This document shows positions 18,428-24,429 of a stretch of DNA of 64,000 bases, piece after piece. The notes under the pieces were generated by a model. That model saw nothing but the letters and a program-made list of their open reading frames with translations, did no database searches and was not told where the DNA came from. A program made the position numbers and the translations under genes. Position 1 is the stretch's first letter. The number at the start of each line of letters is the position of its first letter. Location: contig NZ_JABAOB010000002.1 of the NCBI RefSeq assembly GCF_012726295.1, forward strand, positions 62,001 through 126,000, given 5' to 3'. This DNA is from Chitinophaga sp. Ak27 (GTDB lineage Bacteria; Bacteroidota; Bacteroidia; Chitinophagales; Chitinophagaceae).

Positions 18428-19078
18428 ATGACTACAGCCAACAATAAGGCCATGGTATTGGCCGCCGTAAAGCAGTTGATAGGGGAGCGTAACCCCCAAG
18501 CAGTAGATACTTATGTACACGATGATTATATACAGCATAGTCCACAGGTAAAAGGAGGTAAGGCGGGCTTGAAAGCCGCATTGGAACAGCTCCGGCAGCT
18601 GCCGGCACCCGGACGGCAGGAGTCGCCGATAGTGATGGTAATAGCAGAAGATGATTATGTACTGTTGTTGATGCAGTTGACCTTTATGGGGAAACGCCTC
18701 GCTATTGCAGACCTTTACCGGGTAGTAGACGGGAAGCTGGCCGAACACTGGGACGCTACCCAGGAGCAGGCTATCACCATGGTTATTCCGGGTGTTGAGG
18801 AGTTGGGAGTTCCTGCTGTGAACAAAGCTATCGTGCGGGAGTTTTTCAGGAGTGCCGATGGTGCTTTAGTGGCGCCGGGGTATGGCGGTCCGCTGGATTT
18901 TGGCGGGCATACCCTTCACCGGATGGTGGCAGAGGGGGCGTTGGTGATGGTGCAGTCTTCCTGCAACGGCGCTGTTTTTTACGATATCTTCCGTTTAAAG
19001 GATCAGTTGCTGGCGTCGCATTGGCGGGTGAGTCAGGTGATACCGGCGGTGATGCCGCATGAAAACGGTATGGTATAA
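18428..19078 (+). CDS. SnoaL-like (NTF2-fold) protein with two domains
   Basis: A 216-residue protein made of two NTF2-like halves. The first (residues about 5-125) has the SnoaL pattern AVDTYVHDDYIQHSPQVKGG and an ADLYRVVDGKLAEHWDATQE strand pair. The second (about 130-210) repeats the plan with KAIVREFFRSADGALVAPGY and IFRLKDQLLASHWRVSQVI. The first half carries the more complete motif. Such proteins are often polyketide-cyclase-like or of unknown function. The frame is open to 18386; the ATG at 18428 matches the family start. It converges on the YdeI-like gene. Confidence 0.8.
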   Translation: MTTANNKAMVLAAVKQLIGERNPQAVDTYVHDDYIQHSPQVKGGKAGLKAALEQLRQLPAPGRQESPIVMVIAEDDYVLLLMQLTFMGKRLAIADLYRVVDGKLAEHWDATQEQAITMVIPGVEELGVPAVNKAIVREFFRSADGALVAPGYGGPLDFGGHTLHRMVAEGALVMVQSSCNGAVFYDIFRLKDQLLASHWRVSQVIPAVMPHENGMV

Positions 19079-19086
19079 TCTAATAC

Positions 19087-19112
19087 AGCCGGGTCTTTTT
19101 GCGGGCCCGGCT
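19087..19112. terminator. hairpin between convergent genes
   Basis: AGCCGGG (19087-19093) pairs with CCCGGCT (19106-19112) around a T-rich loop. It lies between the stops of the SnoaL-like gene and the YdeI-like gene, overlapping the latter's stop codon, and may serve both strands. Confidence 0.6.
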
Positions 19113-19689
19113 AATGAAATTTTTCCTGGCGACTGAGCATGTCGATGATGGTAACGATGCGTTTGGCTCTTGTCTCCGGTTTTTTGGCGGTTTGTAGCCG
19201 AAAGTAAATAGCGAATAAGTTTTGCTTGTTGAGGGTATCAAAAAAGGCTTTTGCTTTTTTGTTTTTCTTCAGGGCTGCCATAAAATCTTCCGGGATAGCT
19301 GCTTCTTTTGACGTGGCGTAAGCGCTTTCCCAGCGTCCATCGGCCTTGGCTTTTTCCACTTCCCGCTGGCCGGCAGGCTTCATTTTCCCGGCGGTGGTGA
19401 GTCGCTCTATATGCTGGGTATTCCTTTGCGACCAGATGCTTTTGGTACGGCGTGGCGTAAATTTCTGTATGAAAGAAACGTCATCCAGCGCCTTTTTTAT
19501 CCCATCTATCCAGCCGTAACAGAGGGCTTCATCCAGCGCCTGTGCATAATTGATCGAGGGTGTTTGGGTGTTTTTTTTAAAGATACGTAGCCAGGCGCCA
19601 TCCGTATCGGCATGATGTTGTTCCAGCCAATGGGCCCATTGTTCCTGGGTTTGAAAGGTTAATATGGGAGATTCTTTAGGAGTTGTCAT
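19111..19689 (-). CDS. YdeI/OmpD-associated family protein
   Basis: A 192-residue soluble protein. Diagnostic segments are WLEQHHADTDGAWLRIFKK, the LDEALCYGWIDGIKK motif and KFTPRRTKSIWSQRNTQHIE, followed by a lysine-rich C-terminal part (KNKKAKAFFDTLNKQNLFAI and KKPETRAKRI). The family includes bacteriocin-protection protein YdeI of enteric bacteria; the biochemical role is not settled. It is read towards the SnoaL-like gene and lies 62 bases from the promoter of the tRNA-Lys gene. Confidence 0.85.
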   Translation of the reverse strand: MTTPKESPILTFQTQEQWAHWLEQHHADTDGAWLRIFKKNTQTPSINYAQALDEALCYGWIDGIKKALDDVSFIQKFTPRRTKSIWSQRNTQHIERLTTAGKMKPAGQREVEKAKADGRWESAYATSKEAAIPEDFMAALKKNKKAKAFFDTLNKQNLFAIYFRLQTAKKPETRAKRIVTIIDMLSRQEKFH

Positions 19690-19751
19690 GGTATCAAATA
19701 TACGTTGTCAGACAACGTGTAACCATCAGCGTTATAAAAAGATAAAAAAAA

Positions 19752-19782
19752 TTTGGAAGTAATAAATAAATTACTACTTTTG
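19752..19782 (+). promoter_or_regulatory. promoter of the tRNA-Lys gene
   Basis: TTTG at 19752-19755, a 19-base AT-rich spacer and TACTTTTG at 19775-19782 match the Bacteroidota promoter consensus exactly. Initiation would fall about 10 bases before the tRNA. Confidence 0.8.
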
Positions 19783-19801
19783 CACTCCCATTAAATGAAA
19801 C

Positions 19802-19874
19802 GATTCCCTAGCTCAGTTGGTAGAGCAATACACTTTTAATGTATGGGTCTTGGGTTCGAGTCCCAAGGGGATCA
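19802..19874 (+). tRNA. tRNA-Lys (anticodon UUU)
   Basis: A complete cloverleaf: acceptor arms GATTCCC/GGGGATC, D arm GCTC/GAGC, anticodon arm ATACA/TGTAT with loop CTTTTAA (anticodon TTT), and T arm TTGGG/CCCAA around TTCGAGT. The CCA end is not encoded. It marks the left edge of an accessory region, and the sequence downstream of it recurs in diverged form at 21460-21547. Confidence 0.96.
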
Positions 19875-19887
19875 CAAGAGACGTATA

Positions 19888-19916
19888 AAACCTGCGCTGG
19901 TCGCAGGTTTTTCTTT
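19888..19916 (+). terminator. terminator after tRNA-Lys
   Basis: AAACCTGCG (19888-19896), loop CTGGT, CGCAGGTTT (19902-19910), then a T-rich tract. The same hairpin with compensatory base changes recurs at 21461-21483. Confidence 0.85.
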
Positions 19917-19986
19917 TTTAGTTGAGCGTTTAGTCGAGTTCCTTTTGTGTGACTCCGATTTCTTTCCCATACTTTATACAGGTTAA
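19888..19986. repeat. tRNA 3'-flank repeat, left copy
   Basis: Terminator hairpin, TTAGTCGAGTTCCTTT, a variable stretch, then TTTCTTTCCCATACTTTATA and CAGGTTAA. The right copy is 21460-21547. The last 56 bases differ at about six positions, while the hairpin stems differ by paired changes. Confidence 0.8.
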
Positions 19987-20120
19987 TCAGCTTTTACTAA
20001 ACTACAAATTTTATCAATAAATACTAACATTTTTTGGGGAAGTCTTTTACTTGTATATACTTTAATATAGCCTTCGCTCCAAGGTTCTTTTTTGTACCTT
20101 TATCTGAAAAGAAATTCAAT

Positions 20121-20294
20121 ATGGAATGGATAATTCAAAATAAAGAGTGGTTCTTCAGTGGGCTAGGTGTTGCTATTATCACGATCATCTGGAGCCTCCT
20201 CAGACGGGAGAAATCTGACCGTATCGTTCGTCAGAAACAGAAATCCGGATCCCATTCGAATAACATTCAAGCAGGCGGAAATATCAATAAATGA
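20121..20294 (+). CDS. single-TM miniprotein with C-terminal NIQAGG tag
   Basis: A 57-residue protein starting MEWIIQNKEWFFSGLGVAII. One TM helix (residues about 10-27) is followed by a basic cytosolic linker (RREKSDRIVRQKQK) and the C-terminal tag SGSHSNNIQAGGNINK. The next protein begins with nearly the same tag (SGSDSTNIQAGGDVNFG), and the two genes overlap as ATGA, so they are translationally coupled. Gly/Asn/Gln-rich motifs shared between neighbouring proteins recall bacterial amyloid signalling motifs; this is inference. The frame is open to 20034, but the ATG at 20121 gives the clean TM protein. Confidence 0.75.
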   Translation: MEWIIQNKEWFFSGLGVAIITIIWSLLRREKSDRIVRQKQKSGSHSNNIQAGGNINK

Positions 20295-21355
20295 GCACCC
20301 AAAAACAGGAGCAGAAATCAGGCTCCGATTCTACAAACATCCAGGCAGGTGGTGATGTCAATTTCGGCTTGAGCTATGGAGACTTGAGACAGGCTGTGAT
20401 GGACATTTTCAAAGCCAATTTTTATGAGCTATCCGAAGCTGCCAAACAACTGGCAATGAAAAGGGCAGAGGAAATAACAAAGAGCTTCTTGGAAGAGTTC
20501 CTTGAAAAACATGCTCAACATACTACAAAACTTCAAGAGCCTGGTGTCCAGGCTTCCCTATTTGAAGTACAGAAGGCTTATGCTAAAACCGGTGATAAAG
20601 AACTGGGACAGCGGCTGCTCGCAGTTATGTTGCAACGAGTCTGCTCAAAGGAACGTAGCATCCGTCAAATCGTGCTAGATGAGGCAATTGAAGTCCTTCC
20701 GAAACTAACTGACGCTGAAGTCAAACTGTTAACGCTTTCGGTATCTGCAACAAAGATTAAGTACACCGATATTAACTCGCCTCGGAATTTTGAGAACTTC
20801 ATTAAAAATGCACTTTTAAAGTTTTTTCCGGACAGCATAACCCCGGCAGAATCAAGTCATCTGCAATATTGCGGATGTTTTACGCTGCCAATGGGTATGT
20901 CCAAAATGTATATGAGTCTTGGTGAATACTTGGGCCATCGGTACCGTGGATTATTAACGCATGGCTTTACTGAGGAGGAATTCAAAGTTGCCAGTGATGG
21001 TCGTGAATTGGATAGCTTAGGTGACTTTGTAATCAAAAGCCTCAGAGATGAACACTGCTACCAATTTAATGCCATGTTCGACGCAGAGTTTGACAACAAA
21101 CTCGCAAAGCATAGTCTTGGAACCACTGCAACGTCTTTAAAAAATCTGTGGATGAGAAAGGCAATGACCAAAGAAGAGGTGGAAGCACTCCTGATAGAGA
21201 TGGACCCACGGATGAAAATGTTGATCTACGCTTGGAACAGAACCATTCTTTCCGCAATGGAGCTAACCCCGGTAGGATATGCCATCGCTGCCGCGAACTT
21301 CAACCATGTAATGAATGGCGATATAGATTTTCTGACATTAACAAGCATGCCTTAA
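20291..21355 (+). CDS. LPO_1073/Vpar_1526-like protein with N-terminal NIQAGG tag
   Basis: A 354-residue, mostly helical soluble protein. After the tag SGSDSTNIQAGGDVNFG comes LSYGDLRQAVMDIFKANFYE, which I recall from the family named LPO_1073/Vpar_1526; that match is from memory. No enzymatic motif is visible. The middle (residues about 140-200) has VLPKLTDAEVKLLTLSV and a region like a helical sensor or effector. The gene overlaps the stop of the TM miniprotein. Context (tRNA edge, flanking repeats, RT next door) suggests an accessory, possibly phage-defence, module. No function has been shown as far as I know. Confidence 0.75.
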   Translation: MSTQKQEQKSGSDSTNIQAGGDVNFGLSYGDLRQAVMDIFKANFYELSEAAKQLAMKRAEEITKSFLEEFLEKHAQHTTKLQEPGVQASLFEVQKAYAKTGDKELGQRLLAVMLQRVCSKERSIRQIVLDEAIEVLPKLTDAEVKLLTLSVSATKIKYTDINSPRNFENFIKNALLKFFPDSITPAESSHLQYCGCFTLPMGMSKMYMSLGEYLGHRYRGLLTHGFTEEEFKVASDGRELDSLGDFVIKSLRDEHCYQFNAMFDAEFDNKLAKHSLGTTATSLKNLWMRKAMTKEEVEALLIEMDPRMKMLIYAWNRTILSAMELTPVGYAIAAANFNHVMNGDIDFLTLTSMP

Positions 21356-21459
21356 TAAGGACCGATCGGATTATTTAGCTCTCTTGCAATTCACTCAATA
21401 GCTTTAAATCCACCAGAAGATGGTTCGAGTTTTGTATCATAAGGTTTACAAACAACTTT

Positions 21460-21547
21460 CAACCTCGTGCTAGTCGCGAGGTTTGCTTTTTTAGTCGAGT
21501 TCCTTTGGTATAACCTCAATTTCTTTCCCATACTTTATACAGGTTAA
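21460..21547. repeat. tRNA 3'-flank repeat, right copy
   Basis: Diverged copy of 19888-19986. The hairpin AACCTCGTG (21461-21469), loop CTAGT, CGCGAGGTT (21475-21483) keeps pairing although the stem bases differ from the left copy. TTTCTTTCCCATACTTTATA is identical in both. TTCGAGT at 21424-21430 further left matches the T loop of the tRNA and may be a remnant of its 3' end. Confidence 0.75.
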
Positions 21548-21637
21548 CGACCTTTTGCAGAGATACGAAATATATGTTTTGGAATTTATAGATTCAGTCA
21601 CTGTTATGCTAAGGAAGATTGCTTATTTTAATCCTGA

Positions 21638-23062
21638 TTAGATATTAGCAATAGTGACTGCTTGTTTCTTCTGTGGGGGCAGATTGGAAGAGTCTTCAAT
21701 CGCTTTTATTGTTTCTTCTACTGCATTTAGTCGCTTCCAAATTTCTACTGCATATGGAATACCGGAATTTCTTCTCTGTGATGGGCTTAGCGCGATAATT
21801 TCCCTTTTCTTACCCTTATATTTTAACTTGGTAACAGATTTTCTTTGCAGGGTAAAGTCGAGATCAGTAAATAATAAATACAATTGTCTGTCGATATATT
21901 TATCTATTTCTCTTGCTTGATCTTCTAAATCGACAAAATGATATGCCGCAATCCATCCTTCGACTGTGTTCTTTAATGAAGTCAACATTGGTAATAGTCC
22001 ATATGAGTTTGAACCTACAGTTGTTATTCCAATAATTTTTTCTTTTAAAGAATCGAATTTTTTATCGATTACCCAACATTTTTTTCCGTCAAATCGGATA
22101 GATAAAAATGAAAATTTGTTGAAAACAGGATCAACTATCCTTGTTTTCGCAGAGTTATCATTGGGCGCGCCAAGCTCATGAACAGTCAGTTTTAATTTTT
22201 CCTCTAATTCCTCTATCGCAATTTGATATGCTTTTTCAGCTTCTTGCTTTGTTTTACATAATATTATAAAATCATCAGCATATCTGATCATTCGATATTT
22301 TTCAGAGATCATCCTCGCGTCAAAAGGAGAAAGGTATATATTGGCTAATAGTGGAGATAAAGCATTTCCTTGGGGAATACCATTTTCTGTGTTTTGGAAA
22401 TATTCCTCAAATATTTCTGAGGAAAAATTTTGGGGATTGCCTATTTCTTGCTGTAATGCTTGTTCAATAAGGGTCTCCAAGCTGCTATCAGGTAGGCGGC
22501 TGTTAATATTTTGTACTAGACCTTTTTTATCAACATTATCAAAAAACTTTTCAATATCAGCTTCAAGTATATATCTGTATCCTTCTTCGTAGTAATTGCG
22601 CATTGCCCTAATAGCATCTTCTACATTTTTCCCTTTACGATATGCGAAACTGCAAATATTGTCAAGATGGAACTGTTTTGCTAATAAATCATCTAGCTTC
22701 AATGCGATTGCTTTGTGTACAATCCGATCCTTTATTTCGGATACTCTTAAGGGCCTTAACCCACCATTGTTTTTTGGGATTGTAACAGCTTTTACTTGGC
22801 TAAATGTGTAGGTTTTATTACGAAGCTGTTCTGAAATTTTTTTAAGATTTCGTGATAAATTCTTTTCAAACTCCTTTATTGAGATGTTTGAAAGACCTCG
22901 TGAATTTAAGTTGCTTTTGTCGAGCTTTAACCATGCTCTGTGCAGATACTTAACTTTAGAGATTTGGTCGATTAACAACAAATTCTTTTTTCCCATTTTC
23001 TTTCTGAGATTCAGGTTCCTAGTTGCTCTGAACAACTTTTGCAGGTACAACTCCGTAAGCAT
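21638..23062 (-). CDS. group-II-like reverse transcriptase
   Basis: A 474-residue reverse transcriptase. It has the usual blocks: IPKNNGGLRPLRVSEIKDRI (RT1-2), EADIEKFFDNV with the first catalytic Asp (about residue 169), GIPQGNALSPLLANIYLSPF, and RYADDFIILC with the YADD pair (about 261-264). The later SLKNTVEGWIAAYHF segment resembles the maturase X/thumb domain of group II intron proteins. No HNH endonuclease domain follows, and no domain V hairpin is seen downstream, so it is not an intact group II intron. The ATG at 23062 is preferred over GTG at 23083. The last bases of a 104-bp repeat supply this ATG. Confidence 0.88.
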   Translation of the reverse strand: MLTELYLQKLFRATRNLNLRKKMGKKNLLLIDQISKVKYLHRAWLKLDKSNLNSRGLSNISIKEFEKNLSRNLKKISEQLRNKTYTFSQVKAVTIPKNNGGLRPLRVSEIKDRIVHKAIALKLDDLLAKQFHLDNICSFAYRKGKNVEDAIRAMRNYYEEGYRYILEADIEKFFDNVDKKGLVQNINSRLPDSSLETLIEQALQQEIGNPQNFSSEIFEEYFQNTENGIPQGNALSPLLANIYLSPFDARMISEKYRMIRYADDFIILCKTKQEAEKAYQIAIEELEEKLKLTVHELGAPNDNSAKTRIVDPVFNKFSFLSIRFDGKKCWVIDKKFDSLKEKIIGITTVGSNSYGLLPMLTSLKNTVEGWIAAYHFVDLEDQAREIDKYIDRQLYLLFTDLDFTLQRKSVTKLKYKGKKREIIALSPSQRRNSGIPYAVEIWKRLNAVEETIKAIEDSSNLPPQKKQAVTIANI

Positions 23063-23161
23063 AGAAGTGAACCTATTAAACACAGGGTGAAGAATCCCCT
23101 CATCCTGGTCTGCCTAACTAGCTCGAACGCGTTAGCCATCTGTCGGCAATATGCACCAACC
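23058..23161. repeat. 104-bp direct repeat, copy 1 (abuts the RT start)
   Basis: Identical to 23361-23464 except for one base at 23062, which makes the RT start codon ATG here and CTG in the other copy. On the RT coding strand it contains potential stems CTAAC/GTTAG and CAGGaTGAGG/CTTCAcCCTG. Confidence 0.95.
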
Positions 23162-23214
23162 CAGCGCGCTATCGCGGCGGACAGTACCGCCTTTGTACTT
23201 CTTTTGTTTCTTTT

Positions 23215-23442
23215 TTAACCGCCATTTTCAAAGCTACATTTTTTTCTCACTTGACGAAATTTTTTCAAATTCCTGGCCGCCCGCAGCCTTCCCTGCTTTG
23301 ATTGTCCCACTTCTACAGTCAAGGAAGCCCTGAACCTGCAAATAACCGTAGTAAACTGGGAGCAGAGAAGTGAACCTATTAAACACAGGGTGAAGAATCC
23401 CCTCATCCTGGTCTGCCTAACTAGCTCGAACGCGTTAGCCAT
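23215..23442 (-). CDS. possible 75-aa ORF spanning repeat copy 2 and spacer
   Basis: An open frame starting MANAFELVRQTRMRGFFTLC, with a hydrophobic stretch and a very basic end (RNLKKFRQVRKKC). It begins inside repeat copy 2 and ends in the spacer. It competes with the reading of this stretch as a structured RNA, and codon character does not decide between them. I give it low weight. Confidence 0.25.
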   Translation of the reverse strand: MANAFELVRQTRMRGFFTLCLIGSLLCSQFTTVICRFRASLTVEVGQSKQGRLRAARNLKKFRQVRKKCSFENGG

Positions 23443-23464
23443 CTGTCGGCAATATGCACCAACC
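23361..23464. repeat. 104-bp direct repeat, copy 2
   Basis: Second copy of 23058-23161, offset 303 bases, with one mismatch at 23365. It forms the outer edge of the candidate RNA. Confidence 0.95.
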
Positions 23465-23476
23465 TCAGGCGTACTG

Positions 23477-23484
23477 CAAATATA
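23477..23484 (-). promoter_or_regulatory. -7 promoter element for the RT/RNA transcript
   Basis: Minus-strand TATATTTG is an exact TAnnTTTG match. The expected initiation point is about 23470, six bases outside repeat copy 2. A TTTG at the standard -33 distance was not seen. Confidence 0.5.
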
Positions 23485-23646
23485 TCACTTTTTTGATGAA
23501 AAATTAAAATTTAACAAAAAGTTATGAAAAAAACTGGTCTTTTTTACTTATATTATTAGAGCGAAGCTGTATATGGATTAATATTGATATATTTAATCAG
23601 CATTTAAATTAACTACATGGATATGAGAAGTTTGAACATGAAGTAG

Positions 23647-24219
23647 TTGAAATCCGTCTTCACCTTTGACCTACCTGTTAAATACAGCTACATTTATTCC
23701 CGTTTTCGTAAAACTCATGAAAGGCAGCGCGATATTTATGCCAGTTGGCCGGTAGAGGCAACGCGCCGCCAGATGATTAATGGGTATTGGAGTAGTGCAC
23801 TTTGGCATTATTTGCTTTTGGTTGTTGTTGCTGCTGTTGCCGTGTGGTTTTATAATGGTCAATTGAATGGTATGTATATGCTTGTCGGCGTGACGTTGGG
23901 GATAACTGCCTATCTGCCGTTGTATTTCATTCTTTATCGGCCCATCTTTACCGGTGATTTCTTGCCAAAGCTAGAAACGGTGATAGCAGCATATCAAGGG
24001 CGTGAACGCGCATGGCTTGAAAAATGTAAACAGGACCAGTTAACCAACAGGGCGTTGGTGCTGCTTTTCTACACATTTGATAAAACAAGTAAAGCCAACT
24101 ATCTAACCCCCAGTGATAAATGTGCAAACCTGCTGCACAAGATTTTCGGAGTAAGCCCCGATGGAATAAAAAAGGCGCTTGACCTGGTCTTTAAAAAAGA
24201 TAAGAGAGCCAAATTATAA
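23647..24219 (+). CDS. two-TM membrane protein, start disrupted by amber codon
   Basis: A 190-residue protein if it starts at TTG 23647. Residues about 55-72 and 77-95 form two TM helices (WHYLLLVVVAAVAVWFY and YMLVGVTLGITAYLPLYFIL); the N-terminus has YSRFRKTHERQRDIYASWP and the C-terminus is a charged helical domain. Not recognised. An ATG at 23617 opens the same frame for nine codons (MDMRSLNMK) and is then closed by TAG at 23644, directly before the TTG. A CAG-to-TAG change would explain this. The gene may therefore be silenced, read through, or started at TTG. It sits at the right end of the accessory hotspot. Confidence 0.6.
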   Translation: MKSVFTFDLPVKYSYIYSRFRKTHERQRDIYASWPVEATRRQMINGYWSSALWHYLLLVVVAAVAVWFYNGQLNGMYMLVGVTLGITAYLPLYFILYRPIFTGDFLPKLETVIAAYQGRERAWLEKCKQDQLTNRALVLLFYTFDKTSKANYLTPSDKCANLLHKIFGVSPDGIKKALDLVFKKDKRAKL

Positions 24220-24223
24220 AGAG

Positions 24224-24280
24224 TGGTTGGCAAAAGTAATCACGCGATTCCGCCAGGTAGTAACTGATAGCCTTTGCCGC
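24224..24280 (-). pseudogene. fossil fragment of a GH11 xylanase gene
   Basis: Plus-strand bases 24224-24265 match 28920-28961 of the intact GH11 gene at about 37 of 42 positions, and 24267-24280 match the GKGY-coding part at 29237-29250 of the same gene. The two pieces are adjacent here although almost 300 bases apart in the intact gene, so an internal deletion occurred. The minus-strand translation still shows NRVITFANH in one frame. Confidence 0.75.
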
Positions 24281-24304
24281 TTTTATTAGTAACAGCAATA
24301 AATT

Positions 24305-24329
24305 GCCCGTTCCAGGAATGGTAACGGGC
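24305..24329. terminator. hairpin between convergent genes
   Basis: GCCCGTT (24305-24311) pairs with AACGGGC (24323-24329). It lies between the two-TM protein gene and the beta-helix gene. No strong T run follows, so its terminator role is tentative. Confidence 0.4.
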
Positions 24330-24429
24330 TTGGTATCTATGCGATGGGTTTGCATATGAGTAATAAATTAGTCAATGGATCGCACCCGGGAGAACAGAAT
24401 CAATATCGCTCATGATATATAGGCGCAGG

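Larger units (their letters stand above)
23058..23470 (-). ncRNA. candidate structured RNA upstream of the RT
   Basis: About 410 bases on the RT coding strand: repeat copy 2, a 199-base spacer and repeat copy 1. Further hairpins lie in the spacer just before copy 1 (GGCGGTACTGTCCGCC and CGCGATAGCGCG). A -7 promoter element at 23477-23484 would start transcription at the edge of copy 2. Upstream structured RNAs are known templates for retron and defence-associated RTs; that role here is inference. Confidence 0.5.

Noticed and set aside
23058..23464. Diversity-generating retroelement (template/variable repeat pair beside an RT)
   Set aside because: The two repeats differ at one base only, and neither lies at the 3' end of a target gene. 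A DGR would show many A-specific changes in the variable copy.
23058..23464. CRISPR array with an associated RT
   Set aside because: Only two long repeats with one 199-bp spacer, and no cas genes nearby.
21638..23470. Intact group II intron
   Set aside because: No domain V-like hairpin was found downstream of the RT on its coding strand, and the endonuclease domain is missing.
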